From assembly GCA_023935145.1 (NCBI GenBank), contig CM043703.1, forward strand, positions 25,629,727 through 25,693,726: a stretch of 64,000 bases of DNA, written 5' to 3'. Origin of the DNA: Bretschneidera sinensis (taxonomy: Eukaryota; Streptophyta; Magnoliopsida; Brassicales; Akaniaceae). Below the pieces are notes generated by a model. The model worked only from the letters and a program-made list of their open reading frames with translations. It ran no database searches and was not told the origin of the DNA. This document shows positions 22,356 through 34,801 of this stretch, one piece after another (the first letter of the stretch is position 1; every line of letters starts with the position of its first letter). Both the position numbers and the translations under genes were made by a program.

Positions 22356-24400
22356 AACTTGGTTCTTTAGCCCCTGTTTCAAGCCATTACTAATGGCAGT
22401 GAAACCGATCTCCCAAGGGTGAAACACATTCTCCTTACTACCATCACTTTCTTTATTTCTTTCTTTAATCTTTCTTTTCCTCATACTTTTCTTTTTGCAT
22501 TATCTCGACTACCTTTTTCTCTTCTCTAAGCCACTACAGTCATGGCTACAAGCAATCAATAAAATTCTTCAAACTCCCAACTGAAAATTCATAACATCAA
22601 CGAGCCAAATAATACCTTAATCACCATCAATATCTCAGCTGAGGCCCTACTTAAACTTACCAACAATAATTACATCTCATGAAAGCTTCAATTTCACACC
22701 CTCTTTATCGAATATGATCTCCTAGGATATGTAGATGGCTCAAAACCATGTCCACCAACCATTGTTACTACAAACAATACCACTACACCAAATCCTGCTC
22801 ACATCATATGGGCTCGACAAGATTAATTAATTCTAAATGCTCTTGTTGGATCTCTTTCTCCCACTATCATTCATTTCAATTCTTGAGCCAAGACATCGCA
22901 CAAGGCATGGAAAATTTTGGTAAACACGTATGTCAAGCCGTCACGAGGACGCATTAAGCAGGTAAAAAGTCGCCTTAAAAATCTAACCAAAGGCACTCAA
23001 AGTGTTACTGATTTCCTATAAACAGTGAGAGCTCGTGCTGATGAGCTTGCGATTCTTAGTGCACCAATCGAAGAAGACACATCACATTGTTGAAACAAGT
23101 TTATCCCTACTCTCTCATGCCTTAATACCTTAAACATTTTGGCCTCAATCTTTTGCTACTACAATTTATCTAATTAATAAAATGCTAATTCCAACACTTA
23201 ATCTTTCATCTCCTTTTGAAAAAAAATTTGGCACTTATCCAAACTATTCAAAACTTAGAATCTTTGGATGTTTATGCTACCCTTGGCTTCGCCCCTATTC
23301 CTCTCATAAACTTGATGCTCACTCTAAACCATGTGTCTTTCTATACTACTCTTTTACACATAGTGTATATCTTTGTTTCCATCCATCCACATTAAAAACA
23401 TATGTCTTTAGGCATGTCAAGTTTGTTGAGTCGATGTTTCCATTTCACACACTATCCATTCACCTTCTTCGTCTACAACCTGATATTGTGTCTACCTGGA
23501 TTCCTCAGCCTATCACTATTCCACTGCCAATCGCACCTTCGCCAATAGCATCTTTGCCAACTGACGCCACCCCATCTAACGTGTAACCTATCAGGCAGCC
23601 CCAGTGCATAGTACCAAAGCCATCTACCGGACCATTAGCCTCAGCCACAAACACACAGCTTTTGCCATCCAATTCAACCACCACTGCACCTTTGCCCAAC
23701 CTACCACCTCTCACAATAACCACTTCTAATCCCTCAACCTCTCAATCTATTCACACCCACCCAATGATCACAAGAGCCAAAAACAACATTACTAAACCTA
23801 TTCAAAAACTAAATCTTTCCAATCAAATATATCCACCTACTGAAATAGAACCCACCACTGCGGCCCAAGCCCTCAAGCATAAAAAATGGCGTTGGGCCAT
23901 GTTTGAGGAATATGATGCTCTTATTCGAAATGGGACATGGCAGCTAGTACCTCATGCTTCTAGTTATAATATAGTTGGTTGTAAGTGGATTTTTTTGCAT
24001 TAAATGATACTCTGATGGTTCTATTGGCAGGTACAAAGCTTGGGTAGAAGCTAAAGGTTTTCATCAACGTCCTAGTGTTGACTATCATGATACATTTAGC
24101 CCTGTGGTCAAGCCAAATATGGTAAACCTTGTTCTTAATCTTGCTGTTAGTCGTAGATGGTCTATTCAATAACTTGATATCAATAATGCATTTTTACAAG
24201 GTCATCTTTCTGAAGATGTATACATGTCATAACCACAAGGCTTTGTTTATTCTGATAATCCATCTTATCTATACGAGCTTAGAAAAGCAATTTATGGGCT
24301 CAAGCAAGCGCCTCGTGCCTGAGCTTCGCAAATTTCTTATTGCTTCAGGTTTTCAAAACTCACTTGTTGATACTTTTCTGTTCATTTTCAAACATGGTGG
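22356..24400 (+). pseudogene. CopA copy 2: leader, gag, integrase tail and RT start
   Basis: Continues CopA copy 2 after CopB. The gag ATG is at 22542 with the same early stops as copy 1. The integrase tail is at 23182-23420 (YSKLRIFGCLCYPWLRPYSS). The RT start is at 23662-24003 (LKHKKWRWAMFEEYDALIRN), followed by frameshifted pieces up to IYGLKQAP near 24290. It is cut at 24400 by the gypsy insertion. The gag-to-integrase deletion is identical to copy 1, so it predates the duplication. Confidence 0.8.
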
Positions 24401-25861
24401 TGATTACACCTAAAGTGTAATGCGGTTATTGTAGTATAGCTTTCGGGTGTCGATTCCACAGGGAAACAAGTTAATTACAAAGAAGGTGTAAACTTTAACA
24501 CTAACGATAAAAGTTAAACGGACAAAATCTGAATTTGTTGAGTGTATGAAAATTGTGTAAATAAATGATGGATATAATAAAGAAACAACAAGGTTCCGGA
24601 AATCCTCCCTAGGTTCGTTGCTCTAATCCTAATTTGATTCAGTTATTTTTATCTCGATTGCAAGTTTCACATCCCAAACAGGCAATCGGAATATATTCAA
24701 TTAAAGCGCATTTATAAATCCTAATGTAATTGTTATGAAATCTTCTTTACTTTCAAGTACACATGACCTAACTTATAAATTATCAAGAGACGACGATATA
24801 TCTAAATGACGATACCGCAACAATGGACAAATCTATAAAAGAGATCTAGCGGACTCAATCACACCCAAACAGGTACACATAAGAAAAGCCTGACTGAACT
24901 TATACGGAAAAGAAGCATGCAACCACCAGAGTTATAATAAATCTACTAATTAAATTAAAGAATAAAACATAACAATATTTAATGAAAATAATTCCAACTA
25001 CAACCGAATCAAATAAAGGAAAAATAAGAACAACTACACCTAGGGATTCATCCCTTCGCCTTGCTTGGAGACTAGCCGGCCATGGGGCTCATGCATCCTA
25101 GAGTTGCCTCCGGCCTCCCGATGATCATCTCTCCCGACCTTCAAACTTTAAACTTCGGGTTCCTCCTAAAGGCCCTCTGGATTGCTCCTAAAGGCCCTCT
25201 AGATTCATCCCCGATTGATTTCCAAAGCTAAAGTGGAGTGGGTCTTATATAGACAAATACCAAGAGTGCAATGTGTTTTTCATCCGATGTAGGATGTGAG
25301 ATATAGAAATATGTTTTCCAGCCGATGTGGGATGTGGGATTTAAGCCCAAAATCACACTGAAATCCTGCACAGCCCGCACAGCCTGATCTTTGTTTACTA
25401 AAACTGCCATAACTTTCTCTAGAAAAATTCATTTGACGAACCGTAAAATTTCCCAGAAAATAGACTTCCGGACCTTTCTAAGAATATATGGCTCATCTCC
25501 TAGTTCTTCTTGTATCAATACAGTTTAATTTTCAAAGATGATTGATCTGTACGGGCAATTATGGCAATTTAGTGAAACTCCTTTCCAGTGCGGGCAGCAA
25601 CTGTTGCTCTTTTAAGCCCTCCATCTTGTCCTTTCGGAAGCATTATTTCACTCCAGTATGCCTCAAGTCTTTGTGCATCAAGCAATGATAACTTTTCCTC
25701 CTCTTTTGAGCTTAAAGTACCTGAAAATGCACCGAAATAGATCAATGATCCAAGAATGATACTTTAGAGTTGTTAACATATAAAAGTGCAATTAAAACCT
25801 AGATCAACCCTAAAATGCTAACAATTAAGTACTGATAAGATGCATTTTATGACTCTCATCA
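24401..25861 (-). repeat. 3' LTR (element sense) of the gag-protease gypsy element
   Basis: On the plus strand it starts TGATTACACC and ends GACTCTCATCA, followed by CAACCCCCAACTA, the complement of the polypurine tract. Confidence 0.9.
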
Positions 25862-27470
25862 CAACCCCCAACTAGCTTATTGCTAGTCCCTAGTAATTCA
25901 AGCGAAAATAAGAGACGAATTCTATGGTAGGAGTTAAAAACAAAGTAAAGCAATGCTAGCGTTGAACCAAGAGTAATTCACTTTTTGTCTCAAAAATTGC
26001 ACATAACATACGACACATAGAATCATTAAATTTCATCTAAGTCCAAAATTAATCAAAACATCAATCTTAAAATCGTTATTGACTCTTAACATCCATCTTA
26101 CCACAAACCATTAATCCAAACACCCGAATGATTTTATGCATAACATTCATGAATACAAGTCTTGGTCTCTAAAAACATAATAAATAGTGTGATGTCAATC
26201 ACAAAAACAAGCTCCATATGCTTACATTTCAAACCACTCTCCACTATTGTAGAAAAATCACACTACATTGGATCAAAAGGTCTTTAATAAGCTTGTAACG
26301 TTAGGCTAAGGTAAAGGCTAAAGAAGAATGGGAAAGATTCATAAGTAAAAGAACTCAATCTCTTAACTTTAAGCACAATCACTTTAAGCACTTGATAACC
26401 TTTACTTCCACACCCAACTCTTTCAACTATTTTTCGAGCATTTCTTTCAATAAATCACCATTTTTTTTTTCTTTGCCATAATTCATTTTTTTTTGGCACA
26501 TAACCATTCACCTTCTTTTTCATCATCGTTTTTTTTTTAATCTTTTCCACAGCCCCCAACTTATCTCCTTTAATGTACTTGGGTTGTGGTAGTGATATTT
26601 TTTCATATTTCCACCTTTACTCCTTTTAAGTGTTTCTCATAACATGTGTATAACTAAGTTCTTTAAAAGAAAGGTAGGATAAAATATTTTTTGGCTCGTA
26701 AAGGTAAGTAAATGGTTTATCCAAAGAAACAAGGCTCAATTTTTCTTTTCAAGAAAAATGCTCAAATAGGTGACTAGTGATAAATATAGCAATGGTAGGT
26801 TTGAAAGGCTTAAACGGTTCAAAAATGGCCTATATTATATCCTAAGTAGTGTGCATTCTAGGAATTCGCCTCAAGTGGTTATCAGGTAAGTTCTAGAGCT
26901 TGTCGAGACCGCAAAAATATTCATAAAATAATCACACATAAAACTTTTCTAGATGTTATAGTCTAATCATACAATCTTACCACAAACTAGAGTATCTAAC
27001 CAAATGAAGATTGATGCATTTCAAACTGAAGCAAGATTTAACTTCTTCTACATGCTATCTGCTATCTCAATTATGCTCATATCATTGACATGTAAATTGA
27101 CTCTAAGGCTAACACAAAGCATGCTAAATACAAACAAAAAGGAGAAAAAAAAATGACACCCAACAACAATTCAATGATATGCAGTAAGAAATGTATATCT
27201 TCCACCCCCAACTTAAGATAAGCATTGTCCTCAATGTAAAAGCAAAAGTTAAGAAAACTCCATTTTAAACCAAAGGTGCGTGGAGTTGAAAGTTGTGCAC
27301 AATAATTTGAACTGCTTCGTTTATTTGTCCCTGAAAAATAAATACTAAAGTAAAACTGGAAAAAAACAAAATAATAATAATAAACAAGAAAAAAAATACG
27401 AAAAATTGTAAAAGTAAAAGGATATGTTGTGGGTTGCCTCTCATGAGCGCTAAGTTTTATGTCTTCAGCC
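25862..27470 (-). other. 3' noncoding region of the gag-protease element
   Basis: About 1.6 kb without a credible ORF. Polypurine-like motifs (complement CCCCCAACTT) recur near 26553 and 27206 besides the one at the LTR. It aligns by eye with the noncoding region after pol in the Athila-type element (shared words GCCTC-CATGAGC-CTAAGTTTTA). Confidence 0.6.
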
Positions 27471-27826
27471 AGACGCTTTTATTCCCTCCTCAAAAAACAT
27501 GAGTTGGTTGCACCAGCCACTGTTTTGCTACAAAATTTTGTGCTTGTATGCTTTGGCAATGGCAAGAAATACTTAAAGTCCACCACATGTGGCTCAAGTG
27601 TTTTTGGTGATGCCCATTTACTATCAGCAGTAGGGTATTTGATTCCCACATCTATGTGACTTCTCTCAAGCAACTTCTCAAAGCACAGTTGGCAAGATGT
27701 CTTAATAAATTCTTGTGGCTTATCAAAAATATCAACAACATTAACGGCGTGGGGATAATTTGAAGAATCTTTGAACTCAAGATTATTAGGAATGAATTCT
27801 GAAGAGTTAGAATTATCTTTGATGTA
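27471..27826 (-). pseudogene. RT N-terminal scrap at the pol deletion junction
   Basis: The minus frame at 27479-27673 contains IKYPTADSKWASP, matching the RT entry motif [13 protein letters not shown] of the Athila-type pol. The rest of the frame does not match RT and soon reaches sequence homologous to the end of pol. The deletion therefore removed nearly all of RT, RNase H and integrase. Confidence 0.6.
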
Positions 27827-28444
27827 CTAATCCTCTTCATGTGGTTGCCATGGGACTCGAAAAACATTTACCTCTAGAGTCTTATTTCCAAATGATAATG
27901 TCATTAGACCATTCCTACAATTAATGAGGGCATTGGCGGTGGCAAGGAATGGTCTTCCAAGTATCAAAGGAATTTTGGACTCCATGTTTATAGTAGATAC
28001 AGTATCTAAAACCAAAAAATCAACAGGATAGTAGAAATTATCAATTTGCAACAAAACATCTTCTACAATACCTCTTGGTTTTCTTACCGATCTATCCGCT
28101 AATTGAAGTACCACGGAGGTTGGTTTGATCTCACCTAAACTGAGCTGCAAGTACATGGAGTATGACATGAGGTTCACATTAGCACCCAAATCTAGCAATG
28201 CTTGGCCACAAGGTTTATTTCCAATTTAGCAAGCCACCGTTGGACAACCTGGATCTTTATATTTGGACGGTGTCTTGCTGTTAATTACAGCACTTGCTTG
28301 CTCCATTAAGAATGTCGTCTTCTTCACATTGTGCTTCCTCTTGAGTGTGCATAGATCCTTGATGACTTTAGCATAGTTGGGAATTTGTTTTATGACATGA
28401 AGAAGAGGAAGATTAATTTTAACATGTTGAAGTTGTTCAAGAAT
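27827..28444 (-). pseudogene. Aspartic protease, gag-protease element
   Basis: The minus frame has LLDLGANVNLMSYSMYLQL (active-site DLGA-type motif), [20 protein letters not shown] and [20 protein letters not shown], the standard Ty3/gypsy retropepsin landmarks. It is in phase with gag, separated by in-frame stops at 28445 and near 28228. The active site is present but the fused product would be truncated by the stops. Confidence 0.8.
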
Positions 28445-30052
28445 CTAACCTTTTAATGCTGTATTTATCTCCTTAGGTTTAAGGAGTGCTTGAGGGAAAG
28501 ACACCGGTGGGCGATAAACATCATGGGCCTTTTGTTCCTTGGGGGCTTTATCCTTGTTGCTTACGGTATTAGGAATCAAGTATGATGGTAAAGTGAGATC
28601 ATCAATTGTCTTACCGTTGCGAGTAATTATGGCATTAGCCTCTCTAATGTTTTGATTTTCAGGATTAGAGGTTTGTGCCATATATTGTCCCCTTAGATTA
28701 GGTTGTGGCTGTGAAGGAAACTGACCTTGTTCTTGAATCGTCAATAAACTAGTCAACTTGGTGAGTTGACTCTTTATTACCTTTTGTTCCTCTTTGATCG
28801 CTTGTTGTTCCTCTAACAACCGTTGATTTATTTTTCCTTGATCTTCCACACTCTTGGCATGTACCTGCATAAATGACTTAAACATATCTTTCAAAGGTAA
28901 AGATTGTTGAGGTGCATTAAACGAGGTTGCTTTCGATTGCCATTGGGTATTAGTGTGGGCAGGGGGTTGTATATCGGATTTCCAACTGAAATTAGGGTGA
29001 TTCTTCCAACCGGGATTGTAGGTGTTAGAGTAGGGTGAGTATGGTTTCCCAAAGGGTATACCTACAGCATTACACTCTTTCTTCATCTCAAAATAAATTG
29101 AACAATCCTTAGGTAAATGATCTACCCTATTACACACGAAACAAGGCTCATAGGACTCTACCCTAGCAACTGGTTTAGGGGCTCTATTATCTTTGGTTTT
29201 TAAGGCTTCAATTTCCTTAGTTAGGACCTCTAAACGGGCTTTAAGACTGTCCTCTTCCTTAAGTTGGTAAATCCCAGCGGATTGATTTCTCCTAATGCCT
29301 TCCATGGCATTTGGTTCAGTCCAAGTGTGGGCTTTTTCTGATAGGTCATCTAGGAAATCTATGGCTTGGTTGGGATCTTTTTGAAGGAAATTCCTATTGC
29401 ACATCATTTCTATGAACTGTCTTTCCCTACTTAGGAGTCCATCATAGAAATAGCTAACTACCCGCCAACTCTCATACCCATGGTGTGGACAAGAATTCAA
29501 AAGGTCCTTGAAACGTTCCCAAACTTGATATAAGGTTTCACTCTCCTTTTGTGCAAAGTTTGAGATTTGTCTCTTGAGGTTGTTGGTCTTATAGGTTGGG
29601 AAGTGTTTTTGGAAGAAAATTCGGGTCATCTCATCCCAACTACCTATGGACCTAGGCCTTAATGAGTACAGCCAAGCCTTGGCTTTTTCCTTAAGTGAAA
29701 AGGGGAAAAACCAAAGTTTGACGATGTCTATCATATCAGCCCTACTGTGAAAAACAGCTACTACTTCCTCAAATTCCCTAATATCGATGTAGGGGTTTTC
29801 ATTCTCAAACCTATGGAAAGTTGGTAGCAACTGGATCATGCCCGGCTTAAAATCAAGTTGTTGAACATTAGGGATGAACATGATACACGATGGTGTGGCT
29901 GTACGGTTAGGGTGCAAGTAATCCTTAAGTGTCCTAGGGGGTTGATCTTCGTGTTCACTCATTTCTTCGGGACTAGATGGATTGTCAAATAAAAGATTTG
30001 AAAAAGAATTAAATTCTGACTCTAACACAGGCCTACAACCAAATTTACCCAC
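28445..30052 (-). CDS. Gag of the gag-protease gypsy element
   Basis: An open 535-codon minus frame. The retrotransposon gag core spans about residues 95-240 (WFFPFSLKEKAKAWLYSLRP; FPTYKTNNLKRQISNFAQKE; YQVWERFKDLLNSCPHHGY). A CCHC knuckle, CFVCNRVDHLPKDC, lies near residue 304, followed by a Gln-rich coiled-coil-like segment (RLLEEQQAIKEEQKVIKSQL). Athila gags have this layout. The product should assemble particles and package RNA. The frame ends at a stop in what was the gag-protease linker. The full open length suggests gag was kept intact for longer than pol. Confidence 0.85.
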   Translation of the reverse strand: MGKFGCRPVLESEFNSFSNLLFDNPSSPEEMSEHEDQPPRTLKDYLHPNRTATPSCIMFIPNVQQLDFKPGMIQLLPTFHRFENENPYIDIREFEEVVAVFHSRADMIDIVKLWFFPFSLKEKAKAWLYSLRPRSIGSWDEMTRIFFQKHFPTYKTNNLKRQISNFAQKESETLYQVWERFKDLLNSCPHHGYESWRVVSYFYDGLLSRERQFIEMMCNRNFLQKDPNQAIDFLDDLSEKAHTWTEPNAMEGIRRNQSAGIYQLKEEDSLKARLEVLTKEIEALKTKDNRAPKPVARVESYEPCFVCNRVDHLPKDCSIYFEMKKECNAVGIPFGKPYSPYSNTYNPGWKNHPNFSWKSDIQPPAHTNTQWQSKATSFNAPQQSLPLKDMFKSFMQVHAKSVEDQGKINQRLLEEQQAIKEEQKVIKSQLTKLTSLLTIQEQGQFPSQPQPNLRGQYMAQTSNPENQNIREANAIITRNGKTIDDLTLPSYLIPNTVSNKDKAPKEQKAHDVYRPPVSFPQALLKPKEINTALKG

Positions 30053-30255
30053 AACGTCTCAATGTCTGTGCATGTGAGGTAACAAAATAATAAAAATACT
30101 ATAAAAAAGAAAGAATCAAATAAAATAAAAATTAATGCAGCAAGCTAAAAGAAGGAACGAAGTTACTGCCTTTACAGCTACTGAAAAGAAAAACTATTTA
30201 CAACTCTTCTACCGTCATGTCAAAAGTTAACAATCTTCTTTGTACTTAAGTGCGT

Positions 30256-30274
30256 TTCCCCTGCAATGGCGCCA
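30256..30274 (-). other. Primer-binding site, tRNA-Asp type
   Basis: On the minus strand TGGCGCCATTGCAGGGGAA, five bases from the LTR. It matches the tRNA-Asp-complementary site used by Athila/Tat elements, with two differences from the site of the element at 48036-57515. Confidence 0.75.
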
Positions 30275-30279
30275 AAATT

Positions 30280-31731
30280 TGATTACGCCCAAAGTGTAAC
30301 GCGGTTATTGTAGTACAGCTTTGGGGTGTCGATTCTACAGGGAAACAAGTTAATTACAAAGAAGGTGTAAACTTTAACACTAACGATAAAAGTTAAACGG
30401 ACAAAATCTGAATTTGTTGAGTGTATGAAAATTGTGTAAATAATTGATGGAAGAAACAACAAGGTTCCGAAAATCCCCCCTAGGTTCGTTGCTTTAATCC
30501 TAATTTGATTCAGTTGTTTTTATCTCGATTGTAAGTTTCACATCCCAAACAAGCAATCGGAATATATTCAATTAAAGTGCATTTATAAATCCTAATGTAA
30601 TTGTTATGAAATCTTCTTTACTTTCAAGCACACATGACCTAACTTATAAATTATCAAGAGACGACGATATATCTAAACGACGATACTGCAATAATGGACA
30701 AATCTATAAAAGAGATCTACCGGACTCAATCACACCCAAACAGGTACACATAAGAAAAGCCTGACTGAACTTATATGGAAAAGAAGCATGCAACCATAGA
30801 GTTATAATAAATATACTAATTAAATTAAAGAATAAAACATAACAATATTTAATGAAAATAATTCTAACTACAACTGAATCAAATAAAGGAAAAATAAGAA
30901 CAACTACACCTAGGGATTCATCCCTTCGCCTTGCTTGGAGACTAGCCGGCCATGGGGCTCATGCGTCCTCGAGTTGCCTCCAGCCTCCCGACAATCATCT
31001 CTCCCGACCTTCAAACTTTAAACTTCGGGTTCCTCCTAAAGGCCATCTAGATTGCTCCTAAAGACCCTCTGGATTCATCCCCGATTGATTTCCAAAGCTA
31101 AAGTGGAGTGGGTCTTATATAGGAAAATACCAAGAGTGCAATGTGTTTTCCATCCGATATGGGATGTGAGATATAGAAATATGTTTTCCAACCGATGTGG
31201 GATGTGGGATTTAAGCCCAAAATCACGCTGAAATCCCACACAGCTTGCACAGCCTGACTTTTGTCTACTAAAATTGCCATAACTTTCTCTAGAAAAATCC
31301 GTTTGACGAACCGTAAATTTTTTCAGAAAATAGACTTCCGGACCTTTCTAAGAATATATGGCTCATCTCCTAGTTCTTCTTGTATCAATACAGTTTAATT
31401 TTCAAAGATGATTGATCTGTACGGGCAATTCTGGCAATTTAGTAAAACTCCTTTCCAGTGCGGGCAACAGCTGTTGCTCTTTTAAGCCCTTCATCTTGTC
31501 CTTTCGGAAGCATTCCTTCACTCCAGTATACCTTGAGTCTTTGTGCTTCAAGCAATGATAACCTTTCCTCCTTTTTTGAGCTTAAAGTACCTGAAAATGC
31601 ACCGAAATAGATCAATGATCCAAGAATGATACTTTAGAGTTGTTAACGTATAAAAGTGCAATTTAAACCTAGATCAACCCTAAAATGCTAACAATTAAGT
31701 ACTAATAAGATGCATTTTATGACTCTCATCA
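30280..31731 (-). repeat. 5' LTR (element sense) of the gag-protease gypsy element
   Basis: On the plus strand it starts TGATTACGCCC and ends GACTCTCATCA. It differs from its partner at scattered positions plus a short deletion, so the element is older than the one at 48036-57515. Confidence 0.9.
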
Positions 31732-31736
31732 GATGG

Positions 31737-32477
31737 TAATCTTATACCTCTTAGTTTATATGGATGATATCATTATAACTGGTGATACTGATGGTTTTGT
31801 TCAACAATTTGTGACTCTATTATCTCAACAATTTTTTTTTAAAAGATCTTGGGCAACTATCTTATTTTCTAGGTGTGAAAGTCTTATCGCATCCTCTTGG
31901 TCTTTTGTTCTCTCAAAGACTCTATATAATAGATGTTTTAACTTATACAAAAATGACGAAAACCAAACCTTTTCTCACACCTCTTCTCACTTCACCATTG
32001 ATCACTTTGAACTCTGGTTCTCCACTTTCAGATCCATCTGAATACCATGCCATTGTTGGGAGCTTACAATATCTATTACTTACTCAGCCGGACATAGTTT
32101 TTGCTGTAAAAAAGTTTTCACAATTTATGCATAAACAAACCTAAGATCATTGGATTCTAGTTAAGAGGCTTCTCCATTATCTTTGTGGTTTGGTTAATGA
32201 AGGCATATTCCTCAACTGCGAATCACCACAATCTTTACATGCTTTCTCTGATGTCGTTTGGGCTAGGAACTTATATGATTTCACTTCCACCAATGCATAT
32301 ATTGTTTACCTTGGTCGTAATCCGATTTCCTGGAGTTCCAAAAAGCAGCGCTCTGTTGCCCGATCCAGCACTGAGCCGAGTATTGGTCTGTTGTAAATAC
32401 TGTTGCCGAACTCAACTGGGTGTGCTCTCTCTTGGCTAAACTTGGTGTGTCTCTTTCACATTCACCTGTGATTTACT
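31737..32477 (+). pseudogene. CopA copy 2: RT catalytic part to RNase H
   Basis: Resumes CopA after the gypsy insertion. It has YMDDIIITGD (31755-31785) in place of the usual YVDD, then frameshifted RT/RNase H pieces like those of copy 1 ([35 protein letters not shown]). It is cut at 32477 by CopD. Confidence 0.75.
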
Positions 32478-32861
32478 TGTAAAACTTAAATATAATCTAA
32501 ACATGCTAAACAATTTAAATAGTATATAGATCAAATGCGGAATTATAAGGACCGTAAACATACCTCCGGCCATTTAAGTTTTTCACTTACATAATCTGGT
32601 ATCCTCTCCGAATTGGTTCTTCTAAACTCTCAGAACTCTCCAATTTGATGGTGTATGAAAGAAAAATGAGTAGTCCCGAGTCTAGGGACCAAACCTGTAT
32701 TTATACTTGTTCTTCCATCAAGAGTGCTCATATGTATTCCATATATTTGTTACTACAATAAAAGGGTAACCAAAAGGTTGAGGCAGCCAAAAGGTTCATG
32801 GGCAGCCAAAAGGTTAAGGCAGCCAACAAGTTGAACATGGACCATAAACAGATTGGTTACA
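32478..32861 (-). repeat. CopD 3' LTR (element sense)
   Basis: 384 bp. It contains tandem GGCAGCCAAAAGGTT-like units (four in this LTR, fewer in the partner), which explains the length difference. Adjacent complement TTCTTCCACTTGG is the polypurine tract. Confidence 0.88.
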
Positions 32862-33184
32862 TTCTTCCACTTGGTCCATACGTTTAACCTAACTTAATCC
32901 CATTGATTATATTTTAAGAAGTAAATACGTGAATCATGGCGATAAATCCTCTAAGAGTGAGTATTAGTCCTCTAAGAGTGAGTATTACCTTCCATGTATT
33001 ACGATGCATTTAGTTCCTCAAGTATTATTCTTCATGTGGCAACATTTCTTAATGAATAAACCCTATGTTTATTCTTGGTCCTATACAGATGAATTTTCTC
33101 AAAGAAATTAAGGTGCACATGAATATGAGAAAACATCAAAATATGTAAGAGTTTCATTAATAAACTGTATGTATACACTTACAA

Positions 33185-34222
33185 AGTGGAACCAAGTCTC
33201 ATTTTCTCTACATGATCCTTGAATTTCAGAGGTGGCATACCCTTAGTCAAAGGATCAGCGATCATCAATTCAGTATTAATGTGTTCAATGACCACTTTCT
33301 TTTCTTTTACACATTCTCTTATGGCTAAATACTTAATGTCGATGTGTTTACTTCGACTTCAACTTCCACTTTTATTGTTTTTAACCATAAAGACAGCAGC
33401 TGAATTGTCGCAAAAAATTCTCAATGGCCTAGATATAGAATCCATGACTCTAAGCCTAAAAATGAAACTCCTAAGTCATGCGCCATGTGAAGTGGCCTCA
33501 AAATAGGAGACGAACTCGGCTTCCGTAGTAGAAGTAACAGTTAATGTCTGCTTGATACTTCTCCAAGAAACAGCTCCACCGGCCATCAGAAAAATGTACC
33601 TTGATGTTGATTTACGTGAATCAACACAGTCAACAAAGTCTGAATCAGAGTAGCAAATCACAACCAGATTGTCCGTCTGTCTATATATAAGCTTGTAGTC
33701 TTTAGTTCCTTGAATATACCTCATTACTTTCTTTACAGCTCTCCGGTGGTCTATACCTGGGTTACTCTGATATCGCCCTAGCACCCCTACAACAAATGCA
33801 ACGTCATGTCTAGTGCAGATCTGAGCATACGTAAGGCTTCCGACTACGAAAGCATATGGAATGTTCTTCATGGATTCCTTCTCAAAATCATTCTTTGGGC
33901 ATTGGTTCAAATTGAACCTATCACCCTTCACAATGGGAGCTACACTTGGTGAACAATCTATCATCCGAAATCTCTCTAAAACTTTGTTGATATAGGTTTC
34001 TTGTGCCAGACCTAAAATACCTCGAGGTCTATTTCTATGGATCTTAATGCCAATGACATAAGATGCTTCACCTATATCTTTCATATAAAAAATTTTAGAG
34101 AGAAATTGTTTCACCTCAAGCAGCAGACCCTTATCATTGGTTGCAAGTAAAATATCATCCACATATAAAACAAGAAAACAAATTTTACTCCTACTAACTT
34201 TTTGGTATATACATTGATCCAT
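33185..34222 (-). pseudogene. CopD RT catalytic part and RNase H
   Basis: The minus frame 34222-33476 has LYVDDILLATND (catalytic YVDD intact), DIGEASYVIGIKIHRNRPRG, SDSDFVDCVDSRKSTSRYIF and TSTTEAEFVS of RNase H. A stop after EATSHGA interrupts RNase H. Its tail continues in phase to about 33190 (FCDNSAAVFMVKNNKSGSRS; KHIDIKYLAIRE; ADPLTKGMPP). The plus-strand frame at 33219-33506 is its antisense shadow. Confidence 0.85.
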
Positions 34223-34288
34223 GGGGTTTCCAACAAAACCAAATGAAGAAATTACTTCATGGAATTTAAAATACCATTGACAGGAGGC

Positions 34289-34798
34289 TTATTTTAAACC
34301 GTATATGGATTTTTTAAGCTTGCAAACCAAATACTCGCCATCATTAGAGGAAAAACCTTCAGGTTGTTTGATATAAACCTCCTCCTCCAGATCTCCATTA
34401 AGAAATGCGGTTTTCACATTCATTTGTGGCAGTTCAAGGTCAAAATGAGCAACTAATGCCATAATAATACGAAGAGAATCTTTCTTAGATACAGGAGAGA
34501 AAGTGTCTGTGTAATCGATTCCTTCTTTTTGAGTAAATCCCTTAGCAACAAGTCTCGCTTTGTTTCTCTCAATGTTGCCTAATGAATTTTTCTTTGTCTT
34601 AAAGACCTTTTTGCAACCAATGGCCTTCGCTCTATTAGGCAACTCTAAAAGATCCCAGACTCCGTTGTTTTTCATGGAATTCATCTCTTCCTTCATGGCA
34701 TCGTGCCACAAGGTTGACCCTTTGAAACTCATGACCTGTGAAAAGGTTTCAGGATCATTTTTAGCTCCAAAATTATAGTCAGATTCTTGTAGATACAC
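34289..34798 (-). pseudogene. CopD RT N-terminal part
   Basis: The minus frame has [78 protein letters not shown] and KLKKSIYGLK, ending at a stop exactly after YGLK. This is the first half of copia RT, separated from the YVDD half by the stop and about 65 bp. Confidence 0.85.
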
Positions 34799-34801
34799 AA
34801 T

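Larger units (their letters stand above)
24401..31731 (-). mobile_element. Ty3/gypsy gag-protease element lacking most of pol (TR-GAG-like)
   Basis: The 7.3-kb minus-strand element lies between GGTGG (24396-24400) and GATGG (31732-31736), a target duplication with one mismatch. The LTRs are 1461 and 1452 bp. Reading leftward: tRNA-Asp-type primer site, gag, protease, a scrap of RT, then directly the sequence that follows pol in Athila-type elements. RT, RNase H and integrase are missing. Related to the autonomous element at 48036-57515, which may supply enzymes to such relatives (inference). Confidence 0.85.
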
